Notes: a model not told the origin generated them from the sequence alone. A DNA stretch of 33,938 bases from Dyella marensis (GCF_900112865.1 NZ_FONH01000031.1:1-33938); one strand, 5' to 3'; shown: positions 19,173 to 28,635, counted from the first letter of the stretch. Translations and numbers: made by a program.

Positions 19173-20433
19173 ACGCGGGCAACTGCCTGGCCACCGCCAG
19201 ATTCTTCAGCTGCACATATTTCGGCAAACCGTCCTTGCCATACGGCAGCGGCGCCTCGCCCTGGATCAGCGGGGCGAGGTAGCGCCGCGCGGCGGCGGTG
19301 ATGCCGAAGCCGTCGCGGGTGAGGAAGGAGGCCGGCATTTTCTTTTCGCGATTGGCGATCTTCGACAGCGGCGCGGATTCGATCTTCCAGCGATACGGCG
19401 CATCCGCGCTGCGCACGATCACCGGCATCACCGCGTTCTGGCCGGCCAGTGCGTACTCGACCGCGGCCTTGCCCACGGCGTAGGCCTGGTCGGCGTCGGT
19501 CTTGGAGGCGAGATGGCGGGCGGAACGCTGCAGATAATCCGGCAACGCCCAGTGGTACTTGTAGCCGAGCTTGTCCTTCACCAGCGCCGCCAGCACCGGC
19601 GCCACGCCGCCCAGCTGCGCATGGCCGAAGGCGTCGCGCCCGCCGGCTTCGGCGAGGAACTGGCCCTCGGCGTTGCGGATGCCTTCCGAAGCCACCACCG
19701 TGCACCAGCCCACGCGTTCGACCGTGGCCTTCACCTTGGCCAGGAACGCCGCTTCGTCGAACACGCGCTCGGGGAACAGGATCAAGTGCGGCGGCGCGTC
19801 GGCGCTGTCGCCGGCCAGGCCTGCGGCGGCGGCGATCCAGCCGGCGTGGCGGCCCATCACTTCCAGGATGAACACCTTGGTCGAGGTGTCGGCCATCGAG
19901 GCCACGTCGAGGCTCGCCTCCAGCACGGAGACGGCGGTGTATTTCGCCACCGAGCCGAAGCCGGGGCAGCAGTCGGTGACGGCCAGGTCGTTGTCCACCG
20001 TCTTGGGCACGCCGATGCAGCGGATGTCGTAGCCCATGCCCTTGCCCAGCTGCGAGATCTTCAGCGCGGTGTCGGCCGAGTCGTTGCCGCCGTTGTAGAG
20101 GAACCAGCGGATGTCGTGCGCGCGCAGCACCTCGATCAGGCGCTCGTACTCGGCGCGGTTGGCCTCCAGCGACTTGAGCTTGTAGCGGCAGGAACCGAAA
20201 GCGCCGCCGGGCGTGTGGCGCAGGGCGGCGATGGCGGCCGCGGTTTCCTTCGAGGTATCGATCAGATCCTCGCGCAGCGCGCCGAGGATCCCGTTGCGCG
20301 CGGCATACACCTGCACGCCCTTGGCGCGGGCGGCCTCGATCACGCCGGCGGCGGTGGCATTGATCACCGCGGTGACCCCGCCCGACTGGGCGTAGAGCAG
20401 ACGGCCGGAGGAGGATCGAGACGAACGCTTCAT
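19162..20433 (-). CDS. 6-phosphofructokinase, pyrophosphate-dependent type
   Basis: The enzyme interconverts fructose 6-phosphate and fructose 1,6-bisphosphate. The 423-residue protein shows the marks of pyrophosphate use: GGND with Asp118 where ATP enzymes have Gly, and PKTVDND with Lys144 and catalytic Asp147/Asp149. The reaction is therefore reversible and serves glycolysis and gluconeogenesis. The substrate region MGRHAGWIAAAAGLA is intact. The start at 20433 has AGGAG 8 nt upstream. It is divergent from adk. Confidence 0.93.
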   Translation of the reverse strand: MKRSSRSSSGRLLYAQSGGVTAVINATAAGVIEAARAKGVQVYAARNGILGALREDLIDTSKETAAAIAALRHTPGGAFGSCRYKLKSLEANRAEYERLIEVLRAHDIRWFLYNGGNDSADTALKISQLGKGMGYDIRCIGVPKTVDNDLAVTDCCPGFGSVAKYTAVSVLEASLDVASMADTSTKVFILEVMGRHAGWIAAAAGLAGDSADAPPHLILFPERVFDEAAFLAKVKATVERVGWCTVVASEGIRNAEGQFLAEAGGRDAFGHAQLGGVAPVLAALVKDKLGYKYHWALPDYLQRSARHLASKTDADQAYAVGKAAVEYALAGQNAVMPVIVRSADAPYRWKIESAPLSKIANREKKMPASFLTRDGFGITAAARRYLAPLIQGEAPLPYGKDGLPKYVQLKNLAVARQLPAFKP

Positions 20434-20532
20434 GGGCTGGCTCCTAGGATGATCGTGCAGTGCGGCAATCGTACGTGGGGTAGAGAATGCTTTTGCAACA
20501 GTGACTTGGCGCAAATGGGCGCGCCATCTCGT

Positions 20533-20561
20533 TTGACGGCACCCCCCACAGACGTTAACGT
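20533..20561 (+). promoter_or_regulatory. Candidate adk promoter with overlapping palindrome
   Basis: TTGACG (20533-20538) and TAACGT (20556-20561) are 17 bp apart. The -10 lies inside the perfect palindrome ACGTTAACGT (20552-20561). The leader would be about 60 nt. Confidence 0.4.
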
Positions 20562-20630
20562 GACTGTCAATTTTCTTTTTCCGACGGCTGGCGGCAGCGT
20601 GCCACAGCAACCCGGAACCCTTGGAGCACT

Positions 20631-21215
20631 ATGCGACTCGTCCTTCTTGGCCCGCCCGGCTCGGGCAAAGGTACCCAGGCTGCGCGCCTCAAGGTTGAAC
20701 TCGGCGTGCCGCACATTTCCACCGGCGACATGCTGCGCGCGGCCGTGGCGGCCGGCACGCCGACCGGCCTGAAAGCCAAGGCGGTGATGGACGCGGGCAA
20801 GCTGGTCTCCGACGACATCCTGCTGGCCATGCTGGAAGAGCGCCTGTCGCAGGACGACGTGAAGAACGGCTTCATCCTCGACGGTTATCCGCGCAACGTG
20901 GCCCAGGCCGAAGCGCTCGGCCACCTGCTGGCCAAGATCGGCCAGCCGCTGGACGCCGTGGTCAAGCTGGATGTGCCGGACGAGGTGATCATCGGCCGCG
21001 TCGAGATCCGCTTCAAAGCCGAACACCGCAAGGACGACGACCCCGTCGTGGTGCGCGACCGCCTGAAGGTCTACGCCGAGCAGACCGCGCCGGTGGCGGA
21101 CTTCTTCGCCAAGCGCGGCCAGCTGCAGGTGGTCGACGGCGTGGGCGAGCTCGACGAAGTCACCGCACGCGTCAAGCGTGCGCTCGCGCAGGAATCGGCC
21201 GCCGCCAACGGCTGA
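20631..21215 (+). CDS. adk: Adenylate kinase, short-LID form
   Basis: The enzyme interconverts ATP + AMP and two ADP in the cytoplasm. The 194-residue protein has the P-loop GPPGSGKGT (7-15), the AMP site HISTGDMLR and the GYPRN motif. The LID is the short loop seen in Xanthomonas, without the zinc-finger insertion. Around the LID the sequence reads RVEIRFKAEHRKDDDP where the Xanthomonas protein, from memory, has an AGR/EGR pattern; the charged residues are kept. GGAG lies about 5 nt before the ATG. A hairpin after the stop separates it from mpl. Confidence 0.96.
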   Translation: MRLVLLGPPGSGKGTQAARLKVELGVPHISTGDMLRAAVAAGTPTGLKAKAVMDAGKLVSDDILLAMLEERLSQDDVKNGFILDGYPRNVAQAEALGHLLAKIGQPLDAVVKLDVPDEVIIGRVEIRFKAEHRKDDDPVVVRDRLKVYAEQTAPVADFFAKRGQLQVVDGVGELDEVTARVKRALAQESAAANG

Positions 21216-21225
21216 TCCGACACAC

Positions 21226-21244
21226 GGGCCGCCACGAGCGGCCC
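21226..21244 (+). terminator. Hairpin after adk, possible attenuating terminator
   Basis: GGGCCGC and GCGGCCC form a perfect 7-bp stem with loop CACGA. It is followed by GTTCTTC, a weak T tract. Some read-through into mpl is likely. Confidence 0.5.
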
Positions 21245-21312
21245 GTTCTTCATCCGGCTTTCCTCTTCTTCGTGACGGCCCCGCGCCGCGCCACGCGTTC
21301 GACAGGTTCTCC

Positions 21313-22674
21313 ATGCGTCTGCACATCCTCGGCATCTGCGGCACCTTCATGGGCGGCGTCGCCGCGCTGGCGCGCGAACTCGGCCTGCCGGTCGAAGGCT
21401 CCGACGCCAACGTCTATCCGCCGATGAGCGACCAGCTGCAGGCGCTGGGCATCACCCTGATGCAGGGCTACACCGCCGAGCACCTGCAGGGGCGCGAGAA
21501 ACCCGATCTGATCGTGGTCGGCAATGCGATGACGCGCGGCAATCCCGCCATCGAATACATGCTCGACCAACAGCTGCGCTACGTCTCCGGCCCGCAGTGG
21601 CTGGGCGAGACGCTGCTGGCCGGGCGCGAAGTGCTGGCCGTCGCCGGCACCCACGGCAAGACCACCACCACCAGCCTGCTGGCGCACCTGCTGGAAAGCG
21701 CGGGGCTGGCGCCGGGCTTCCTGGTCGGCGGCGTGCCGGGCAATTTCGGCATCTCCGCGCGGCTGGGCGGCGGCAAGCCGTTCGTGATCGAGGCGGACGA
21801 ATACGACAGCGCGTTCTTCGACAAGCGCTCCAAGTTCGTGCACTACCGCCCGCGCATCGCCATCCTCAATAACCTGGAATACGACCACGCGGACATCTTC
21901 CCCGACGTGGCCGCGATCCAGCGCCAGTTCCATCACCTGGTGCGCACCGTGCCGGGCAACGGCCGCCTGATCGTCAACGCGCACGACGAGCGCCTTGTCG
22001 AAGTACTGGCGATGGGTTGCTGGACGCCGGTGGAGAGCTTCGGCATCGGGCAGGGCGACTGGCAGGCCGAGCTGATCGAGGCGGACGGCTCGGCCTTCGC
22101 CGTGCGCCGCCGCGGCGAACTGATCGGCGAAGTGCGCTGGCCGCTGCTGGGCAACCACAGCGTGATGAACGCACTCGCCGCACTCGCGGCCGCCACGGCG
22201 GCCGGCGCCGATCCGCGTGCGCTGCTGCCGGCCTTCGCCACGTTTGAAAGCGTCAAGCGGCGTATGGAAGTGGTGGGCGAGGTGGCGGGTGTGCGCGTGT
22301 ACGACGACTTCGCCCACCACCCCACCGCGATCGCCACCACCCTGGCCGGCCTGCGCGCCAAGGTCGGCCAGGCGCGCATCCTGGTCGCGCTGGAACCGCG
22401 CTCCAATTCGATGCGCCTGGGCGCGCACGCCGACGGGCTGGCGCCGTCGCTGGCCGCTGCGGACAGCGTGGTGTTCCTGCATCGCCCCGAACTGCCGTGG
22501 GATGCCAAGCGCGTCACCGACGCCCTGCAGGGCCGCGGCACCGCCGTGCCGACAGTGGACGCGCTGGTGTCGGCGCTGCGCACGCAGGCGCGCGCCGGCG
22601 ACCACGTGGTGTTCATGTCCAACGGCGGTTTCGAGAACGCGCCGCGCCGCTTCGTCGAGGCCCTGCGCGGCTGA
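21313..22674 (+). CDS. mpl: UDP-N-acetylmuramate:L-alanyl-gamma-D-glutamyl-meso-diaminopimelate ligase
   Basis: The enzyme joins recycled murein tripeptide to UDP-MurNAc in the cytoplasm, saving cell-wall material. The 453-residue protein has all Mur ligase domains: N-terminal HILGICGTFMGG nucleotide motif, central ATP loop GTHGKTTTT (112-120), EADEYDSAFFDKRSK and NNLEYDHADIF typical of Mpl, and the C-terminal DDFAHHPTAI and EPRSNSMRLG motifs. The ATG at 21313 has ACAGG 7 nt upstream. It follows adk by about 100 bp and converges with the ABC permease gene, with 14 bp between stops. Confidence 0.95.
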   Translation: MRLHILGICGTFMGGVAALARELGLPVEGSDANVYPPMSDQLQALGITLMQGYTAEHLQGREKPDLIVVGNAMTRGNPAIEYMLDQQLRYVSGPQWLGETLLAGREVLAVAGTHGKTTTTSLLAHLLESAGLAPGFLVGGVPGNFGISARLGGGKPFVIEADEYDSAFFDKRSKFVHYRPRIAILNNLEYDHADIFPDVAAIQRQFHHLVRTVPGNGRLIVNAHDERLVEVLAMGCWTPVESFGIGQGDWQAELIEADGSAFAVRRRGELIGEVRWPLLGNHSVMNALAALAAATAAGADPRALLPAFATFESVKRRMEVVGEVAGVRVYDDFAHHPTAIATTLAGLRAKVGQARILVALEPRSNSMRLGAHADGLAPSLAAADSVVFLHRPELPWDAKRVTDALQGRGTAVPTVDALVSALRTQARAGDHVVFMSNGGFENAPRRFVEALRG

Positions 22675-22688
22675 TCGATCTACCGATA

Positions 22689-24097
22689 TCAGCCCAGCGG
22701 CGCGTCGAACCTCGGCGCCCGCCGCTGATACTCGCGCTGCGCGGCATACCACACGCCGCCGCCGAAACTGATCGTCACCGTGCCCAGTGCCAGCGCGCCC
22801 CAGGCCAGGCCGAACGCGCCGAGCATCCAATAGCCGCCCCAGTACGCGCCCATCGCGCCGAAGATCAGCACCAGGTTCACCGCGCCGCGGCCGAAGCTGC
22901 CTTCCGGCCCGATCAGGTGCACCGCCAGCGCCACCAGGCTGGCCGAGGTGGCCACGATCGCGGCGGTGATCAGCATGCGCGCCGGCTCCGCCGCATGCGC
23001 GAGCACGCTGCCCAGCAAGGTGTAGGCCAGTGCGGTCAGCACGCTGACCGGCACCAGCAGCATCAGCGCGTCGACCATGATCTTCTGGTATTCGCCGCGC
23101 GTGGCCGGCGCCAGGGTCAGGTACAGGTCGGCCAGGTTCGGCCGCATGCGCAACATGCCGCGGCCCAGCTGCGGGAAGCGCGCCATGGTGAGCAGGACGG
23201 CATAGGCGCCGACCACCGCCGCATCGAAATGCTGGCGATGCATCACCGCCAGGAAATAGATCACCACCATGCCCGCGACCAGCACCAGGCGCAGGGCCAG
23301 CGCCTGCGGATTGTCGTGCGGCAACAGCAGGCGCCGCACCAGCGCGAGCCGGCCAGCGGCGCTGGGACGGCGGCGATACGCCTGCAGGCTGCGTTCCAGC
23401 GCGTACTGCGCGGCGCGGTCGAACAATTCGCCGAGCCAGCGATTCCAGGCACCGCGCCGCGCCTGCGCGTCGTCCAGCGCCGACTGGCTGTTGCGGCCGA
23501 TGCTGGCGTTCTCCAGCGGCGAGGTCGGCGTGTCGGCGTCCTGGATGCGCAGCAGCGGCGCCAGCGCGTAGCGGATCAGCAGGGCGGCGCACAGCATCAG
23601 CAAGGGCGCGGTCCACGGCGAGGCCAACGCCACCGTCACCACCTGCGAAGCGAGCCGCGGCATCCAGCCGGCCGCGATGAACACCGCCCAGATCGCCAGG
23701 CTCACGCGGCGCCCGCATCCCAGCGCCAGGCCGAGCGCGGCGACCACGACCAGGCCGGCGACGATCAGGGCGCCATGCGGCGGCCCGGCCAGCACCAGCA
23801 ACACCCCCGGCAGCAGCACCCATTGCGCGACATCGGCCACGCCCAGCCAGGCCAGCCGCGCGCGGAAGCCGGGGAGCAGGAAGCTCTCCGGCCGGCACAC
23901 GCCGCGCAGCACCTGGCCCAGGCCGATATGCCAGAACCACGAGGCGAAGGCGACGAAGCCCATGCCGACATAGGCCACCCGCGCGTCCAGCATCGCGATC
24001 AGGGCCAGCACCAGTCCGGTCAGACACATCAGCATGGCCAGCACCGCCAGCACCGGCAGGCGCGTCCACAGTTGCAGCCACAGTTGCCAGACCGCCC

Positions 24098-24101
<4 letters not shown>
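22689..24101 (-). CDS. ABC exporter membrane subunit, large multi-helix protein
   Basis: The 470-residue protein has about ten to twelve hydrophobic segments in two blocks (about 10-180 and 260-460) split by a charged linker (SPLENASIGRNSQSALDDAQARRGAWNRWLGEL). I do not recognise a named permease family. Its identity as the transporter partner rests on context: its ATG overlaps the TGA of the ATPase gene (ATGA, 24098-24101), a tight translational coupling. The substrate is unknown. Confidence 0.78.
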
Positions 24102-25021
<920 letters not shown>

Positions 25022-25108
25022 ACCAGTTAAGACTCCTCGTAGGTCGGAACACTGTGCGGTGGACGGGCTGCCGCCGTCCAGTGATCGCCATGGCTAAACT
25101 GCCGCCCC

Positions 25109-25711
25109 ATGACCGTGACGCCGCTTCCCGACGAACTGCCGCTGTTCCCGCTCTCGACCGTGCTCTACCCCGGCGGGCACCTGCAGCTGCGCGTGTTCGA
25201 GCGGCGCTATCTGGACATGGTGCGCGACTGCTCGCGCCGCGGCAGCGGCTTCGGCGTATGCCTGATCCTGAAGGGCCTGGAGGTGGGCGAGCCGGCGGTG
25301 CCCGCCGCGGTGGGCACCATGGCGCGCATCACCGACTTCAGCCATGGCGACGATGGCCTGCTCGGCATCGTCGCGCAGGGCGAGCAGCGCTTCCGCGTGA
25401 CGCGCACGCGCGTGCGCTCCGACGGCCTGGTCACCGGCCAGGTCGAGCACTGGCCGGTGGAACGCCAGGCGACGGTGCCGGTCGAATTCGCCCTGCTGCA
25501 GACCATCCTGGGCCGCCTGCTCGAACACATGGCGCCACAGTGGCGCCATGCCACCGCGGCCGACTACGACGACGCGAGCTGGCTGGGTTTCCGCCTCGCC
25601 GAATTGCTGCCGCTGGAGCTGGAAGAGCATCAACGCATGCTCGAATTGACCGATCCGGTGCGGCGGCTGGCCGAGCTGCAGCACATGCTTCCCCGCTTCC
25701 AGAAAGCCTGA
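25109..25711 (+). CDS. LON N-terminal substrate-binding domain protein
   Basis: The 200-residue protein is a stand-alone Lon N-domain (LPLFPLSTVLYPGGHLQLRVFERRYLDMVRDC). It lacks the ATPase and protease domains. Such proteins are widespread but their role is not clear; an adaptor or peptide-binding role is guessed. No strong ribosome site precedes the ATG. It is divergent from the ABC ATPase gene across 87 bp, which contains a GGACGG/CCGTCC inverted repeat at about 25061-25079. Confidence 0.88.
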   Translation: MTVTPLPDELPLFPLSTVLYPGGHLQLRVFERRYLDMVRDCSRRGSGFGVCLILKGLEVGEPAVPAAVGTMARITDFSHGDDGLLGIVAQGEQRFRVTRTRVRSDGLVTGQVEHWPVERQATVPVEFALLQTILGRLLEHMAPQWRHATAADYDDASWLGFRLAELLPLELEEHQRMLELTDPVRRLAELQHMLPRFQKA

Positions 25712-25743
25712 GCGTTTGAAACATGCCCGATCCTCCACGCGCT

Positions 25744-25771
25744 TTGCGCGTGTGACGGCGGCTCCTACACT
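25744..25771 (+). promoter_or_regulatory. Candidate promoter of the SDR-gloA unit
   Basis: TTGCGC (25744-25749) and TACACT (25766-25771) are 16 bp apart, each four of six to consensus. The -35 overlaps a perfect 7-bp hairpin CACGCGC/GCGCGTG, which may instead be the 3' end of the preceding gene. Confidence 0.35.
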
Positions 25772-25807
25772 TGCGGGTCTTCGTGTTTTCCATCGGGAAG
25801 GAACGCC

Positions 25808-26626
25808 ATGGCCAGCCTGCAAGGCAAGACCCTGTTCATCACCGGCGCCTCGCGCGGCATCGGCCTGGCCATCGCGCTGCGTGCCGCGCGCGACGGCGCC
25901 AATGTCGCCATCGCGGCCAAGAGCAGCGTGCCGAATCCCAAATTGCCCGGCACCATCCACACCGCCGCGGCGCAGGTCGACGAAGCCGGCGGCAAGGGCC
26001 TGGCGCTCAAGTGCGACATCCGCGAAGAGGACGACGTGAAGGCGGCGGTCGCCGCCACCGTCGAGGCCTTCGGCGGCATCGACATCCTGGTCAACAACGC
26101 CAGCGCGATCTGGCTGGCCGGCGCGCTGGATACCCCGATGAAGCGCTTCGACCTGATGCAGCAGGTCAATGCGCGCGGCTCCTTCCTGTGCGCGCAGGCC
26201 TGCCTGCCGCACCTGCTCAAATCCGCCAACCCGCACATCCTTACGCTGGCGCCGCCGCCGTCGCTGGATCCGAAGTGGTGGGCGCCGCATACGGGCTACA
26301 CGCTGGCCAAGATGGGCATGAGCTTCGTCACGCTGGGCCTGGCCGGCGAATTCGGCCCGCAGGGCGTGGCGGTGAATGCGCTGTGGCCGCGCACCATCGT
26401 GGCCACCGATGCGCTGAACATGATTCCCGGCGTGGACGTGCCACGCTGCCGCAAGCCGGAGATCGTCGCCGACGCCGCGCACGCGGTGCTGGTGCGGCCG
26501 GCGGCGGGTTTCCATGGGCGCTTCCTGATCGACGAAGAGGTGCTGCGCGAAGCGGGCGTCAGCGACTTCGCGCCTTACGCCGTCGATCCGTCGAAGTCGC
26601 TGTTGCCTGATTTATTCCTGGATTGA
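25808..26626 (+). CDS. SDR family oxidoreductase, HSDL2-like
   Basis: The 272-residue short-chain dehydrogenase has ITGASRGIG for the cofactor, VNNASAIWLAG and YTLAK as the YxxxK motif. The phrases KSSVPNPKLPGTIHTAA and LAPPPSLDPKWWAPHTGYT mark the HSDL2-like subgroup, whose substrate is not well defined. AAGGAA lies 6 nt before the ATG. The glyoxalase gene follows after 29 bp, so the two are likely cotranscribed. Confidence 0.88.
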   Translation: MASLQGKTLFITGASRGIGLAIALRAARDGANVAIAAKSSVPNPKLPGTIHTAAAQVDEAGGKGLALKCDIREEDDVKAAVAATVEAFGGIDILVNNASAIWLAGALDTPMKRFDLMQQVNARGSFLCAQACLPHLLKSANPHILTLAPPPSLDPKWWAPHTGYTLAKMGMSFVTLGLAGEFGPQGVAVNALWPRTIVATDALNMIPGVDVPRCRKPEIVADAAHAVLVRPAAGFHGRFLIDEEVLREAGVSDFAPYAVDPSKSLLPDLFLD

Positions 26627-26655
26627 GCTGTTTCTGGATTGAAGAGGACTAACCC

Positions 26656-27078
26656 ATGAAGTACCTGCACAGCATGGTCCGCGTGCGCGACGTCGACGCC
26701 AGCCTGCGCTTTTTCTGCGACGGGCTCGGCCTGCAGGAAACGCGCCGGATGGAGAGCGCCGCCGGCAAGTTCACCCTGATCTACCTGGCCGCGCCCGCTT
26801 CGCCGGAAGCGGAAGTCGAGCTGACCTACAACTGGGACTCTGACGAGGACTATGGCAGCGCGCGCAATTTCGGCCACCTCGCCTTCGAGGTCGACGACAT
26901 CTACCGCACCTGCCGGCACCTGCAGGACCTGGGCTACACCATCAACCGCCCGCCACGCGACGGCCACATGGCGTTCGTGCGCTCGCCGGACCTGATCTCG
27001 ATCGAGCTGCTGCAGCGCGACGGCCGCCTGCCGCCGCAGGAGCCGTGGGCATCGATGCCCAATACCGGCGTCTGGTAA
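26656..27078 (+). CDS. gloA: Glyoxalase I (lactoylglutathione lyase) family protein
   Basis: The enzyme converts the hemithioacetal of methylglyoxal and glutathione to S-lactoylglutathione. The 140-residue protein carries metal ligands His5, Glu55, His74 and Glu117, at nearly the same positions as E. coli GloA (5, 56, 74, 122). Motifs VELTYNW, FGHLAFEVDDIY and PDLISIELLQ fit. The region before Glu117 reads GHMAFVRSPD, slightly different from the usual KMAF...DPDGY, so a related VOC lyase is possible. GAGGA lies 8 nt before the ATG. Confidence 0.85.
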   Translation: MKYLHSMVRVRDVDASLRFFCDGLGLQETRRMESAAGKFTLIYLAAPASPEAEVELTYNWDSDEDYGSARNFGHLAFEVDDIYRTCRHLQDLGYTINRPPRDGHMAFVRSPDLISIELLQRDGRLPPQEPWASMPNTGVW

Positions 27079-27133
27079 GCACATTTCGCGCAAGCGGGCC
27101 GCGCGCCCGCTCCCCCATCTGGCTGACCCCGTG

Positions 27134-27149
27134 CCGTCCGTTTGGACGG
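27134..27149. repeat. Short inverted repeat before the regulator gene
   Basis: CCGTCC and GGACGG form a perfect 6-bp inverted repeat with GTTT between. It lies 56 bp beyond the gloA stop and about 30 bp before the Clp site. It may be a gloA 3'-end hairpin (there is no T tract) or an operator. Confidence 0.4.
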
Positions 27150-27176
27150 TGCCCATGGCCTGCACAAACGTATAAC

Positions 27177-27194
27177 GTGTGATGCATATCACAC
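27177..27194 (+). promoter_or_regulatory. Perfect Clp/CRP-type binding site
   Basis: The 18-bp sequence is a perfect palindrome, GTGTGATGCATATCACAC, and contains the full consensus TGTGA-N6-TCACA. In xanthomonads this is the site of Clp, a CRP homologue whose DNA binding is inhibited by cyclic di-GMP. TATAAC at 27171-27176 directly abuts it on the left. If TATAAC is the -10 box, Clp would repress. If the promoter lies to the right, Clp could activate from about -41, with a start near 27227. Confidence 0.8.
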
Positions 27195-27220
27195 TTCTGT
27201 AGCAGCCCCGGGGGAAGGGT

Positions 27221-27265
27221 CCTGCGGAACGTGACCGCAGGCGCGGCTGGGAGACCGCGTCACGT
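27221..27265 (+). ncRNA. Candidate pseudoknotted 5' leader element
   Basis: Stem 1 is CCTGCGG (27221-27227) with CCGCAGG (27235-27241). Stem 2 is CGCGG (27242-27246) with CCGCG (27255-27259). The loop of stem 1, ACGTGA (27229-27234), is the exact complement of TCACGT (27260-27265) right after stem 2. The parts abut with only A27228 and the stem-2 loop unpaired, the geometry of an H-type pseudoknot. It ends 27 nt before the regulator ATG; GGGGGA (27280-27285) is the ribosome site. It does not match the GEMM-I pattern I know. Confidence 0.45.
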
Positions 27266-27292
27266 CCGAGAACGGCGACGGGGGATAGGCCC

Positions 27293-28630
27293 ATGGCTGT
27301 GAGCAAGGCAGAGGCCAAGCGTTGCGTCGTGTGGTTCGGCCAACCCAGCGCCACCGAGCGGATGCGCCTGAATCGGGCCGGCTGGTACGTGCGCGTCGCC
27401 GACGCGGCCGCGGTCGGTGGCATCGGCACGCGCGGCGGCAATAGCGTGGTGGCAGTGGCGGATCTGCGCGACGCCGATGCCGCCGGCATGACCGCGATGG
27501 CGCTGGTGATGGACGCGCACCCGGGCCTGCCGTGGCTGGCCCTGATGCCGGCGGAGATGCCGGTAGGCGAACCGGCGCTGGGCGGGGTCATCGATACCTG
27601 CGTCGACGTGTTCACCGCGCCGGTCGATGTCGACCGGCTGCTCGATTCCCTGGGTTACCTCGGTGGCGACATCGTGGCCGTCGAGCCGGACGACTTGGGC
27701 ATAACCGGCCACAGCAAGGCCACGCGGGCGGTGATCGCCAGCGTGCGCAAGTACGCGCCGGTGGACCTGCCGGTGCTGATCACCGGCGAGACCGGCACCG
27801 GCAAGGAAGTGGCGGCGCGCGCGCTGCACAGCCTGTCGCGCCGCGCGGGCCGCCCGTTCGCGGCGATCAACTGCGGCGCGCTGCCGCCGAACCTGGTGCA
27901 GTCCGAGCTGTTCGGCCACGAGCGCGGCGCCTTCACCGGCGCCAATGCGCGGCGGCTGGGCCATTTCGAGACCGCCGCGGGCGGCACCGTCTTCCTCGAC
28001 GAAGTCGGCGACCTGCCGGCGGATGCGCAGACCAGCCTGCTGCGCTTTCTGCAGGAAGGCACGCTGGAGCGCGTGGGCAGCAGCCAGTCGATCACGCTCG
28101 ATGTGCGCGTGCTGGCGGCGACCCATGTCGACCTGGAGCGGGCGGTGGAGCAGGGGCGTTTTCGCGAGGACCTTTACTACCGCCTCAACGTGCTGCGCCT
28201 CCACATGCCCGCGCTGCGCGAGCGCGAGGACGACGTGGTGCTGCTGGCCCAGCATTTCCTCGATGCGTTCCGCGAACACCATGGCAGCCACGCGCGCACC
28301 TTCAGCAGCGCGGCGCGCCAGGCCATGCGCCACTTCGGCTGGCCGGGCAACGTGCGCGAGCTGCTCAACCGCGTGCAACGCGCGGCGGTGGTGGCCGAGG
28401 ATGCGCTGATCACGCCCGAAGACCTGGATCTGTCCCACATCTCGCAGATGCCCTCGGGCCGCGCGACCCTGGGCAGCGCTCGCGTGGCGGCAGAACGCGA
28501 GGCGGTGATCAGCTGCCTGCGCGAATGCCATTTCAATGTCAGCGAATGCGCGCGGCGGCTGAAGGTCTCGCGCGTCACCATCTATCGCCTGTGCAAGAAG
28601 CATGGGCTCGCGCTGGAACAATTGCGCTGA
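27293..28630 (+). CDS. Sigma-54-dependent enhancer-binding protein, VpsR-like
   Basis: The protein has 445 residues. Residues 10-125 form a receiver-like domain that resembles the N-domain of Vibrio VpsR (LPWLALMPAEM...DTCVDVFTAPVDVDRLLDSLGYLGG); Asp57 is at the likely phospho-acceptor place. The AAA+ domain follows, with Walker A GETGTGKE (165-172), the sigma-54 contact loop GAFTGA (212-217) and Walker B GTVFLDEVGDL (231-241). A Fis-type helix-turn-helix closes it (about 415-437). The intact GAFTGA argues for real sigma-54 activation; VpsR itself, as I recall, lacks it. No histidine kinase gene is adjacent, so the input may be a ligand such as cyclic di-GMP. A Clp site and a structured leader precede the gene, and a sigma-54 promoter lies just downstream on the other strand. 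Confidence 0.92.
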   Translation: MAVSKAEAKRCVVWFGQPSATERMRLNRAGWYVRVADAAAVGGIGTRGGNSVVAVADLRDADAAGMTAMALVMDAHPGLPWLALMPAEMPVGEPALGGVIDTCVDVFTAPVDVDRLLDSLGYLGGDIVAVEPDDLGITGHSKATRAVIASVRKYAPVDLPVLITGETGTGKEVAARALHSLSRRAGRPFAAINCGALPPNLVQSELFGHERGAFTGANARRLGHFETAAGGTVFLDEVGDLPADAQTSLLRFLQEGTLERVGSSQSITLDVRVLAATHVDLERAVEQGRFREDLYYRLNVLRLHMPALREREDDVVLLAQHFLDAFREHHGSHARTFSSAARQAMRHFGWPGNVRELLNRVQRAAVVAEDALITPEDLDLSHISQMPSGRATLGSARVAAEREAVISCLRECHFNVSECARRLKVSRVTIYRLCKKHGLALEQLR

Positions 28631-28635
28631 CTGAT

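Noticed and set aside
27195-27292. Cyclic di-GMP-I (GEMM) riboswitch in the regulator leader.
   Set aside because: The leader has a plausible biological link, but the GEMM core bases and tetraloop/receptor pattern as I know them are absent. Only the pseudoknot described is supported.
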